Shown piece after piece: positions 22,978-35,332 of a DNA stretch of 64,000 nucleotides (position 1 is its first letter; the number at the start of each line of letters is the position of its first letter). The DNA lies in contig NW_027480450.1 in NCBI RefSeq assembly GCF_051401765.1, positions 4,340,001 to 4,404,000 of the forward strand. The letters are read 5' to 3'. The position numbers and the translations under genes are program-made. Source of the stretch: Calliopsis andreniformis. Its lineage: Eukaryota > Arthropoda > Insecta > Hymenoptera > Andrenidae. A model generated the notes under the pieces. That model did no database searches. It worked only from the letters and a program-made list of their open reading frames with translations, and was not told where the DNA came from.

Positions 22978-24975
22978 GACCTCAATCATCAATCCTCAAT
23001 TCTCAATCGTCAATCCTCAATTCTCAATCCTCAATCCTCAGTCCTCAGTCCTCAATCCTCAGTCCTCAACCCTCAGCCCTCATCCTCAATCCTCAATCCT
23101 CAATTATCAATCCTCAATCCTATATCCTCAATCCTCAATCCTCAATCCTCAATCCTCAGTCCTCAATCTTCAATCCTCAATACACAATCTTCAATCCTCA
23201 ATCCTCAGTTCTCAAACCTCAATTCCGAATCCTCAATCCTGAATCCTCAATCTTCAGCCCTCAGTTCTCAACAATCAGTTGTCAATCCTCAATCCTCAAT
23301 AGAAAATCATCAATTCACAGTTTTCAATACTCAATACTCTATCTGCAATCTTCAAATGTCTATCCACAAACATCAATCCTCATCACTCAACCCTCAACAC
23401 TCAGCCCTCAATGTTCAATCCTCAGTCCTCAATCCTCAATCCTCATTCCTCAATACTCAACCATCAATCCTCAATTCTTCAATACTCAATAGAATATCCT
23501 GAATTCTCAGGATTCAATACTGAAGCCTCTATCCTCAACCCTCAGCCCTCATCCTCCATCCTCAATCTTCAATCCTCAATACTCAATCCTCAGTCATGAA
23601 TACTCAATCTTCAATACTCAATCCTCAATCCTCTATCCTCAATCCTCAATCCTCAGTCCTCAATCCTCAATCCTCAACCGTCAATCCTCAATCCCCAACC
23701 CTCAATCTTCAATCCTCAATCCTCAATCCTCAATCCTCAATCCTCAGTCCTCAGTCATGAATACTCAATCTTCAATAATCAATCCTCAATCCTCTATCCT
23801 CAATCCTCAATCCTCAATCCTCAATCGTCAATCCTCAATCCCCAACCCTCAATCTTCAATCCTCAATCCTCAATCCTCAATCCTCAATCCTCAATCTTCA
23901 ATCCTCAATACTCAATCTTCACTCCTCAATTTCCAATCCTCAATCCTTAATCCCCAACCCTCAGACCTCAATCTGCAATCCTCAATACTCAATCTTCAAT
24001 CCTCAGTCCTCAATCCTCAATCCTCAATTCTCAATCCTCAATCCTCAGTCCTCAGACCTCAAACATCAATACTCAACCCTCAGTCCTCGTCCTCAGTCCA
24101 CAACCCTCGATACTCAATCCTCAATCTTCAATTATCAATCCTCAATCCTCAATTCTCAATCCACAATCCTCAGCCCTCAGTCCTCAATCCTCAGTCCTCA
24201 ACCCTCAGCCCTCATCCTCAATCCTCAATCCTCAATCCTCAATCTTCAATCCTCAATACTCAACCTTCAATCCTCAATCCTCAGTCCTCAAACCTCAATT
24301 CTGAATCCTCAATCCTGAATCCTCAATCTTCAGCCCTCAGTCCTCAACAATCAGTTGTCAATCCTCAATCCTCGATAGAATATCCTCAATTCACAGTTTT
24401 CAATACTCAATACTCCATCTGCAATCTTCAAATCACTATCCACAAACATCAATTCTCATCACTCAACCCTCAACACTCAGTCCTCAATGTTCAATACTCA
24501 ATCCTCAATTCTCGATATTCAATCCTCAATACTGAATCTTCAATCCTCAATCCTCAATCCTCAATTCTCAATCCTCAATCCTGAATCTTCAATCCTCTGT
24601 CCCAAATACTCAATCCTCAATCCTCAATGCTCAATCCCCAATCCTCACTCTTCAATCCTCAATACTCAATCTTCAATACTGAATTCTCAATCCTCAATCC
24701 TCAATCCTCAATCCTCAATCCTCAATCATCAACCCTCAATCTTCAATACTCAATCCTCAATCCTCAATACTCAATCCTCAATTCTCTACCATCAATACTC
24801 AATCCTCAATACACTATAGAATATCCTGAATTCGCAGGATTCAATACTCAAACCTTAATCCTCAACCATCAGCCCTCATCCTCCATCCTCGATCCTCAGC
24901 ACTCATCCTCAATCCTCAATACTCAATACTCAATCCTCAATCCTCAATCGTCAACCTTCAATCCTGAATATTCAG
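22978..24975. repeat. Duplicated 2-kb block, left member
   Basis: Matches 26994-28990 at a constant offset of 4016 with very few differences (for example CTCTATCC here against CTTTATCC near 27648). It includes the GAAAATCATC-type (A4-like) island, a perfect-dyad B island and an A6-type island. Confidence 0.82.
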
Positions 24976-26994
24976 TCTTCAATCCTCAATCCATAATTCT
25001 CAATCCTCAATCCCCAGTCCTCAATCCTCAATCCTCAATTCTCAATCCTCAATCCTCAGTCCTCAGACCTCAAACATCAATACTCAACCCTCAGTCCTCG
25101 TCCTCAGTCCACAACCCTCAATACTCAACCCTCAAACTTCAATCATCAATATTCAATCTTCAATCCTCAATCCTCAATCCTCAGTCCTCAATCCTCAGTC
25201 CTCAAACCTCAATCCTGAATCCTCAATCCTGAATCCTCAATCTTCAGCCCCCAGTCCTCAACAATCAGTTGTCAATCCTCAATCCTCAATAGAATATCCT
25301 CAATTTACAGTTTTCAATACTGAATACTCTATCTGCAATCTTCAAATCTCTATCCACAAACATCAATTCTCATCACTCAACCCTCAACACTCAGTCCTCA
25401 ATGTTCAATCCCCAATCCTCAATTCTCAATCTTCAATTCTCAATACTGTATCTTCAATCCTCAAACCTCAATCCTCAATCCACAATCCTCAATCCTCAGT
25501 CTTCAATCCTCAGTCCCCAATCCTCAATCCCCAATCCTCAATCCTCAATCCTCAATCCTCAATCCTCAATACTCAATCCTCAATCCTCAGTCATGAATAC
25601 TCAATCTTCAATACTCAATCCTCAGTCCTCTATCCTCAATCCTCAATCCTCAAACCTCAATTGTCAATCCTCAATCCCCAATCCTCAATCCTCAATTCTC
25701 AATCCTCAATCCTCAATCTTCAATCCTCAATACTCAATCCTCAGTAATGAATACTGGATCTTCAATACTCAATCCTCAATCCTCTATCCTCAATACTCAA
25801 TCCTCAATCCTCAATCGTCAATCCTCAATCCCCAATCCTCAATCTTCAATCCTCAATCCTCAATCCTCAATTTCCAATCCTCAATCTTCAATCCTCAATC
25901 CTCAATACTCAATCCTCAATCCTCAATCTTCAATCCTCAATACTCAACCTTCACTCCTCAATTCCCAATCCTCAATCTTTAATCCCCAATCCTCAATCCT
26001 CAATCTTCAATCCTCAATACTCAATCTTCAATCCACAGACCTCAATCATCAATCCTCAATTTTCAATCCTCAATCCTCAATCCTCAGACCTCAAACTTCA
26101 ATACTCAACCCTCAGTCCTCGTCCTCAATCCACAACCCTCAATCCTCTATCCTCAATCTTCAATCATCAATATTCAACCTTCAATACTCAATCCTCAATC
26201 CTCAATCCTCAGTCCTCAATCCTCAATGTTCAATCCTCAATACCCAATCCTCAATCTTCAATCCTCAATCCTCAATCCTCAATCCTCAGTCCTCAAACCT
26301 CAATCCTGAATCCTCAATCCTGCATCCTCAATCTTCAGCCCTCAGTCCTCAACAAGCAGTTGTCAATCCTCAATCCTCAATAGAATATTCTCAATTCACA
26401 GTTTTCTATACTCAATACTCAATCTGCAATCTTCAAATCTGTATCCACAAACATCAATTCTCATTACTCAGCCCTCAACACTCAGTCCTCAATGTTCAAT
26501 ACTCAATCCTCAAATCTCGATCTTCAATCCTCAATACTGAATCTTCAATCCTCAATCCTCAATCCTCAATTCTCAATCCTCAATCCTGAATCTTCAATCC
26601 TCTGTCCCAAATACTCAATCCTCAATCCTCAGTCCTCAATCCTCAATGCTCAATCCCCAATCCTCAATCTTCAATCCTCAATACTCAATCTTCAATACTG
26701 AATTCTCAATCCTCAATCCTCAATCCTCAATCCTCAATCCTCAAACATCAACCCTCAATCTTCAATACTCAATCCTCAATCCTCAATTCTCAATCCTCAA
26801 TTCTCAACCATCAATACTCAATCCTCAATACACTATAGAATATCCTGAATTCGCAGGATTCAATACTCAAACCTTAATCCTCAACCATCAGCCCTCATCC
26901 TCCATCCTCGATCCTCAGCCCTCATCCTCAATCCTCAATACTCAATCCTCAATCCTCAATCCTCAATCGTCAACCTTCAATCCTGAATATTCAG
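24211..26994. repeat. Duplicated 2.8-kb block, left member
   Basis: Matches 35313-38096 at constant offset 11102. It covers an A6-type island, a B1-type island, an A3-type island, the TAATGAATACTGG marker, an A2-type island and a second B1-type island. The array between the partners has been rearranged independently. Confidence 0.8.
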
Positions 26995-28990
26995 ACCTCA
27001 ATCATCAATCCTCAATTCTCAATCGTCAATCCTCAATTCTCAATCCTCAATCCTCAGTCCTCAGTCCTCAATCCTCAGTCCTCAACCCTCAGCCCTCATC
27101 CTCAATCCTCAATCCTCAATTATCAATCCTCAATCCTATATCCTCAATCCTCAATCCTCAATCCTCAATCCTCAGTCCTCAATCTTCAATCCTCAATACA
27201 CAATCTTCAATCCTCAATCCTCAGTTCTCAAACCTCAATTCCGAATCCTCAATCCTGAATCCTCAATCTTCAGCCCTCAGTTCTCAACAATCAGTTGTCA
27301 ATCCTCAATCCTCAATAGAAAATCATCAATTCACAGTTTTCAATACTCAATACTCTATCTGCAATCTTCAAATGTCTATCCACAAACATCAATCCTCATC
27401 ACTCAACCCTCAACACTCAGCCCTCAATGTTCAATCCTCAGTCCTCAATCCTCAATCCTCATTCCTCAATACTCAACCATCAATCCTCAATTCTTCAATA
27501 CTCAATAGAATATCCTGAATTCTCAGGATTCAATACTGAAGCCTCTATCCTCAACCCTCAGCCCTCATCCTCCATCCTCAATCTTCAATCCTCAATACTC
27601 AATCCTCAGTCATGAATACTCAATCTTCAATACTCAATCCTCAATCCTTTATCCTCAATCCTCAATCCTCAGTCCTCAATCCTCAATCCTCAACCGTCAA
27701 TCCTCAATCCCCAACCCTCAATCTTCAATCCTCAATCCTCAATCCTCAATCCTCAATCCTCAGTCCTCAGTCATGAATACTCAATCTTCAATAATCAATC
27801 CTCAATCCTCTATCCTCAATCCTCAATCCTCAATCCTCAATCGTCAATCCTCAATCCCCAACCCTCAATCTTCAATCCTCAATCCTCAATCCTCAATCCT
27901 CAATCCTCAATCTTCAATCCTCAATACTCAATCTTCACTCCTCAATTTCCAATCCTCAATCCTTAATCCCCAACCCTCAGACCTCAATCTGCAATCCTCA
28001 ATACTCAATCTTCAATCCTCAGTCCTCAATCCTCAATCCTCAATTCTCAATCCTCAATCCTCAGTCCTCAGACCTCAAACATCAATACTCAACCCTCAGT
28101 CCTCGTCCTCAGTCCACAACCCTCGATACTCAATCCTCAATCTTCAATTATCAATCCTCAATCCTCAATTCTCAATCCACAATCCTCAGCCCTCAGTCCT
28201 CAATCCTCAGTCCTCAACCCTCAGCCCTCATCCTCAATCCTCAATCCTCAATCCTCAATCTTCAATCCTCAATACTCAACCTTCAATCCTCAATCCTCAG
28301 TCCTCAAACCTCAATTCTGAATCCTCAATCCTGAATCCTCAATCTTCAGCCCTCAGTCCTCAACAATCAGTTGTCAATCCTCAATCCTCGATAGAATATC
28401 CTCAATTCACAGTTTTCAATACTCAATACTCCATCTGCAATCTTCAAATCACTATCCACAAACATCAATTCTCATCACTCAACCCTCAACACTCAGTCCT
28501 CAATGTTCAATACTCAATCCTCAATTCTCGATATTCAATCCTCAATACTGAATCTTCAATCCTCAATCCTCAATCCTCAATTCTCAATCCTCAATCCTGA
28601 ATCTTCAATCCTCTGTCCCAAATACTCAATCCTCAATCCTCAATGCTCAATCCCCAATCCTCACTCTTCAATCCTCAATACTCAATCTTCAATACTGAAT
28701 TCTCAATCCTCAATCCTCAATCCTCAATCCTCAATCCTCAATCATCAACCCTCAATCTTCAATACTCAATCCTCAATCCTCAATACTCAATCCTCAATTC
28801 TCTACCATCAATACTCAATCCTCAATACACTATAGAATATCCTGAATTCGCAGGATTCAATACTCAAACCTTAATCCTCAACCATCAGCCCTCATCCTCC
28901 ATCCTCGATCCTCAGCACTCATCCTCAATCCTCAATACTCAATCCTCAATCCTCAATCCTCAATCGTCAACCTTCAATCCTGAATATTCA
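26994..28990. repeat. Duplicated 2-kb block, right member
   Basis: Partner of the 22978-24975 block. Its left edge follows GAATATTCAG and its right edge is the next GAATATTCAG. Both edges therefore fall at the same variant motif, where the array changes partner again. Confidence 0.82.
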
Positions 28991-30364
28991 GTCCTCAATC
29001 CTCAATCCTCAATTCTCAAACCTCAATCCTCAGTCCTCAGACCTCAAACATCAATACTCAACCCTCAGTCCTCGTCCTCAGTCCACAACCCTCAATACTC
29101 AATCCTCAACCTTCAATCATCAATATTCAATCTTCAATCCTCAATCCTCAATCCTCAGTCCTCAATCCTCAGTCCTCAAACCTCAATCCTGAATCCTCAA
29201 TCCTGAATCCTCAATCTTCAGCCCCCAGTCCTCAACAATCAGTTGTCAATCCTCAATCCTCAATAGAATATCCTCAATAAACAGTTTTCAATACTGAATA
29301 CTCTATCTGCAATCTTCAAATCTCTATCCACAAACATCAATTCTCATCACTCAGACCTCATCCTCAATCCTCAATCGTCAATACTCAATCCTCAATCTTC
29401 AATCCTCAATACTCAACCTTCAATCCTCAATCCTCAGTCCTCAATCCTCAATTCTGAATCCTCAATACTCAACCTTCAACCGTCAATCCTCAGTCCTCAA
29501 TATTCAGCCATCAATCCTCAATTCTCAATACTCAATAGAATATCCTGAATTCGCAAGATTCAATCCTCAAACCTCAATCCTCAGTCCCCAATCCTCAGTC
29601 TTCAATCCTCAATCCTCAGTCCTCAATCCTCAATCCTCCATCCTCAATCCTCAACACTCAATCTTCAATCCTCAATCCTCAATTCTCAATCCTCAATCCT
29701 CAATCCTCAACCCTCATTCTTCAATCCTCAATACCCAATCCACAATCCCCAATCCTCAATCCTCAGTCCTCAAACCTCAATCCTGAATCCTCAAACCTGT
29801 ATCCTCAATCTTCAGCCCTCAGTCCTCAACAATCAGTTGTCAATCCTCAATCCTCGATAGAATATCCTCAATTCACAGTTTTCAATACTCAATACTCCAT
29901 CTGCAATCTTCAAATCACTATCCACAAACATCAATTCTCATCACTCAACCCTCAACACTCAGTCCCCAATCCTCAATCATCAATCTTCAATCGTCAATCC
30001 TCAATCCTCAATCGTCAACCTTCAATCCTGAATATTCAGTCTTCAATCCTCAATCCACAATCCACAATCCTCAACCCTCATTCTTCAATCCTCAATACCC
30101 AATCCTCAATCTTCAATCGTCAATCCTCAATCATCAATTCTCAATCCTCAATCCTCAGTCCTCAGTCCTCAATCCTCAGTCCTCAACCCTCAGCCCTCAT
30201 CCTCAATCCCCAATCCTCAATCCTCAATCCTCAATCTTCAATCCTCAATACTCAACCTTCAATCCTCAATCCTCAGTCCTGAAACCTCAATTCTGAATCC
30301 TCAACCCTGAATCCTCAAACTTCAGCCCTCAGTCCTCAACAGTCAGTTGTCAATCCTCTATCCC

Positions 30365-30370
30365 CTATTG
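30365..30370. other. Possible 6-bp micro-inversion CAATAG to CTATTG
   Basis: The sister block at 22227-22232 reads CAATAG, as do nearly all A islands. Here it is CTATTG, the exact reverse complement, with the flanks unchanged. Two A to T transversions three bases apart are the alternative. Confidence 0.55.
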
Positions 30371-30602
30371 AATATCCTCAACTCACAGTTTTCAGTACTC
30401 AGTACTCAATCTGCAATCTTCAAATCTCTATCCACAAACATCAATTCTCACCTCTCTACCCTCAACACTCAGTACTCAATGTTCAATCCTCAATTCTCAA
30501 TTCTCAACCTACAATCCTCAATACTGAATCTTCAATCCTCAATCCTCAATCCTCAATCCTCAATCCTGAATCCTCAATCCTCAATCCTCAATCTTCAATC
30601 CT

Positions 30603-31448
30603 CAGTCCCAAATCCTCAATCTTCAATCCTCAATCCTCAATCCTCAATCCTCAATCCTCAATCCTCAATCTTCAATCCTCAATACTCAATCCTCGATCCT
30701 CAATCAACAATCCTCAATCCTCAATCCTCAGTCCTCAATCAACAATCCTCAATCTTCAATACTCAATCCTCAATCCTCAATCCTCAATCCTCAATCCTCA
30801 ATCCTCAATCATCAATCCTCAATCTTTAATACTCAGTCCTCAATCCTCAATCCTCAATCCTCAATACTCAACCTACAATCCTCAATTCTTCAATACTCAA
30901 TAGAATATCCTGAATTCTCAGGATTCAATACTCAAACCTGAATCCTCAACCCTCAGCACTCATCCTCCATCCTCAATCCTCAATCCTCAATCCTCAATCT
31001 TCAATCCTCAATACTCAATCCTCAGTAATGAATACTGGATCTTCAATACTCAATCCTCAATCCTCTATCCTCAATCCTCAATCCTCAATCCTCAATCGTC
31101 AATCCTCAATCCCCAATCCTCAATCTTCAATCCTCAATACTCAATCCTCAATTTCCAATCCTCAATCTTCAATCCTCAATCCTCAATACTCAATCCTCAA
31201 TCCTCAATCTTCAATCCTCAATACTCAACCTTCACTCCTCAATTCCCAATCCTCAATCTTTAATCCCCAATCCTCAATCCTCAATCTTCAATCCTCAATA
31301 CTCAATCTTCAATCCTCAGACCTCAATCATCAATCCTCAATTCTCAATCCTCAATCATCAATCCTCAGACCTCAAACTTCAATACTCAGCCCTCAGTCCT
31401 CGTCCTCAATCCACAACCCTCAATCCTCAATCCTCAATCTTCAATCCT
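30603..31448. repeat. 846-bp tandem duplication, first unit
   Basis: Directly repeated by the following 846 bp. 846 is one short of 121 heptamers. That fits the two hexamers (near 30957 and 31396) and one octamer (near 30886) it contains. It includes a perfect-dyad B island and the TAATGAATACTGG marker. Confidence 0.85.
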
Positions 31449-32275
31449 CAGTCCCAAATCCTCAATCTTCAATCCTCAATCCTCAATCCTCAATCCTCAA
31501 TCCTCAATCCTCAATCTTCAATCCTCAATACTCAATCCTCGATCCTCAATCAACAATCCTCAATCCTCAATCCTCAGTCCTCAATCAACAATCCTCAATC
31601 TTCAATACTCAATCCTCAATCCTCAATCCTCAATCCTCAATCCTCAATCCTCAATCATCAATCCTCAATCTTTAATACTCAGTCCTCAATCCTCAATCCT
31701 CAATCCTCAATACTCAACCTACAATCCTCAATTCTTCAATACTCAATAGAATATCCTGAATTCTCAGGATTCAATACTCAAACCTGAATCCTCAACCCTC
31801 AGCACTCATCCTCCATCCTCAATCCTCAATCCTCAATCCTCAATCTTCAATCCTCAATACTCAATCCTCAGTAATGAATACTGGATCTTCAATACTCAAT
31901 CCTCAATCCTCTATCCTCAATCCTCAATCCTCAATCCTCAATCGTCAATCCTCAATCCCCAATCCTCAATCTTCAATCCTCAATACTCAATCCTCAATTT
32001 CCAATCCTCAATCTTCAATCCTCAATCCTCAATACTCAATCCTCAATCCTCAATCTTCAATCCTCAATACTCAACCTTCACTCCTCAATTCCCAATCCTC
32101 AATCTTTAATCCCCAATCCTCAATCCTCAATCTTCAATCCTCAATACTCAATCTTCAATCCTCAGACCTCAATCATCAATCCTCAATTCTCAATCCTCAA
32201 TCATCAATCCTCAGACCTCAAACTTCAATACTCAGCCCTCAGTCCTCGTCCTCAATCCACAACCCTCAATCCTCT
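31449..32275. repeat. 846-bp tandem duplication, second unit
   Basis: Second head-to-tail unit. Identity with the first unit ends near 32275, where CTATCCTCAATATTC replaces plain heptamers and the A2-type context begins. Confidence 0.83.
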
Positions 32276-33606
32276 ATCCTCAATATTCAATCATCAATAT
32301 TCAACTTTCAATACTCAATCCTCAATCCTCAATCCTCAGTCCTCAATCCTCAATGTTCAATCCTCAATACCCAATCCTCAATCTTCAATCCTCGATCCTC
32401 AATCCTCAATCCTCAGTCCTCAAACCTCATTCCTGAATCCTCAATCCTGCATCCTCAATCTTCAGCCCTCAGTCCTCAACAAGCAGTTGTCAATCCTCGA
32501 TCCTCAATAGAATATTCTCAATTCACAGTTTTCTATACTCAATACTCAATCTGCAATCTTCAAATCTGTATCCACAAACATCAATTCTCATTACTCAGCC
32601 CTCAACACTCAGTCCTCAATGTTCAATACTCAATCCTCAAATATCGATCTTCAATCCTCAATACTGAATCTTCAATCCTCAGTCCTCAATCCTCAATTCT
32701 CAATGCTCAATCCTGAATCTTCAATCCTCTGTCCCAAATACTCAATCCTCAATCCTCAATCCTCAATCCTCAATGCTCAATCCCCAATCCTCAATCTTCA
32801 ATCCTCAATACTCAATCATCAATACTGAATTCTCAATCCTCAATCCTCAATCCTCAATCCTCAATCCTCAATCATCAACCCTCAATCTTCAATACTCAAT
32901 CCTCAATCCTCAATTCTCGATCCTCAATTCTCAACCATCAATACTCAATCCTCAATACACTATAGAATATCCTGAATTCGCAGGATTCAATACTCAAACC
33001 TTAATCCTCAACCATCAGCCGTCATCCTCCATCCTCGATCCTCAGCCCTCATCCTCAATCCTCAATACTCAATCCTCAATCCTCAATCCTCAATCGTCAA
33101 CCTTCAATCCTGAATATTCAGTCTTCAATCCTCAATCCTCAATTCTGAATCCTCAATCCTCAGTCCTCAATCCTCAATCCTCAATTCTCAATCCTCAATC
33201 CTCAGTCCTCAGACCTCAAACATCAATACTCAACCCTCAGTCCTCGTCCTCAGTCCACAACCCTCAATACTCAATCCTCAACCTTCAATCATCAATATTC
33301 AATCTTCAATCCTCAATCCTCAATCCTCAGTCCTCAATCCTCAGTCCTCAAACCTCAATCCTGAATCCTCAATCCTGAATCCTCAATCTTCAGCCCCCAG
33401 TCCTCAACAATCAGTTGTCAATCCTCAATCCTCAATAGAATATCCTCAATTCACAGTTTTCAATACTGAATACTCTATCTGCAATCTTCAGATCTCTATC
33501 CACAAACATCAATTCTCATCACTCAACCCTCAACACTCAGTCCCCAATCCTCAATCTTCAATCCTCAATCCTCAATCATCAATCCTCAATCCTCAATCTT
33601 CAATCC
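31835..33606. repeat. Duplicated block, partner at 36810-38581
   Basis: Constant offset of 4975, but with more single-base differences than the other pairs in this region (for example CAATATTCAATC against CAATCTTCAATC near 32281). It therefore looks like an older duplication. It carries an A2-type island, a B1-type island and an A3-like island with CAGATCTC. Confidence 0.75.
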
Positions 33607-34459
33607 TCAACACTCAATCTTCAATCCTCAATCCTCAATTCTCAATCCTCAATCCTCAATCCTCAATCCTCAACCCTCATTCTTCAATCCTCAATACCCA
33701 ATCCTCAATCCCCAATCCTCAATCCTCAATCCTCAATCCTCAATACTCAATCCTCAATCCTCAGTCATGAATACTCAATCTTCAATACTCAATCCTCAGT
33801 CCTCTATCCTCAGTCCTCAATCCTCAAACCTCAAACGTCAATCCTCAATCCCCAATCCTCAATCTTCAATCCTCAATCCTCAATCCTCAATCCTCAATCC
33901 TCAACCTTCAATCCTCAATACTCAATCTTCACTCCTCAATTCCCAATCCTCAATCCTTAATCACCAATCCTCAATCCTCAATCTTCAATCCTCAATACTC
34001 AATCTTCAATCCTCAGTCCTCAATCCTCAATCCTCAATTCTCAATCATCAATCCCCTATCCTCAGACCTCAAACATCCATACTCAACCCTCAGTCCTCGT
34101 CCTCATTCCACATACCTCAATACTCAATCCTCAATCGTCAATCATCAATATTCAATCTTCAACCCTCAATCCTCAATACCCAGTCCTCAATCCTCAGTCC
34201 TCAAACCTCAATCCTGAATCCTCAAACCTGTATCCTCAATCTTCAGCCCCCAGTCCTCAACAATCAGTTGTCAATCCTCAATCCTCAATAGAATATCCTC
34301 AATTCACTGTTTTCAATACTCAATACTCTACCTGCAATCTTCAAATCTCTATCCACAAACATCCATTCTCAGCACTCAACCCTCAACACTCAGTCCTCAA
34401 TGTTCAATCCTCAATTCTCAATTCTCAGTCTTCAATCCTCAATACTGAATCTTCAATCC

Positions 34460-35332
34460 TCAATCCTCAATACTCAATCCTCAATCCTCAATCCTCAATC
34501 TTCAATCCTCAGTCCCAAATCCTCAATCTTCAATCCTCAATACTCAATCCTCAATCCTCAATCCTCAATCCTCAATCTTCAATCCTCAATTCTCAATCCT
34601 CAATCCTCAATCCTCAATACTCAATCCTCAATCCTCAATCCTCAACCATCAATCCTCAATCCTCAATACTCAGTCCTCAATCCTCAATCCTCAATCCTCA
34701 ATCCTCAGACATCAATCATCGATCCTCAATCTTCAATACTCAGTCCTCAATCCTCAATCCTCAATCCTCAATACTCAACCATAAATCCTCAATTCTTCAA
34801 TACTCAATAGAATATCCTGAATTCTCAGGATTCAATACTCAAACCTCAATCCTCAACCCTCAGACCTCAATCCTCAATCGTCAATCCTCAATCCCCAATC
34901 CTCAATCTTCAATCTTCAATCGTCAACACTCAATCTTCTATCCTCAGTCCTCAATTCTCAATCCTCAATCCTCAATCCTCAATCGTCTATCTTCAATCCT
35001 GAATATTCAATCATCAATCCACAATCCTCCATCCTCAATCCTCAACCCTCATTCTTCAATCCTCAATACCCAATCCTCAATCTTCAATCCTCAATCCTCA
35101 ATCCTCAATTCTCAATCCTCAATCCTCAGTCCTCAGTCCTCAATCCTCAGTCCTCAACCCTCAGCCCTCATCCTCAATCCTCAATACTCAATTATCAATC
35201 CTCAATCTTCAATCCTCAAGACCCAACCTTCAATCCTCAATCCTCAGTCCTCAATCCTCAATCCTCAATCCTCAGTCCTCAGTCCCCAAACCTCAATCCT
35301 CAACCCTCAGACCTCATCCTCAATCCTCAATC
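34460..35332. repeat. Duplicated block, partner at 38582-39454
   Basis: Constant offset of 4122. Contains the CCATAAATCC marker, a perfect-dyad B island and the CAAGACCC marker. Upstream (33607-34460) is related satellite with an A-type island near 34260 that reads TTCACTGTTTT. Confidence 0.78.

Noticed and set aside
22687..28600. Clusters of 270-290-codon frames that recur with conserved sequence, resembling a gene family
   Set aside because: Conservation is explained by duplication of whole DNA blocks, including sequence outside the frames. There is no sign of coding constraint.
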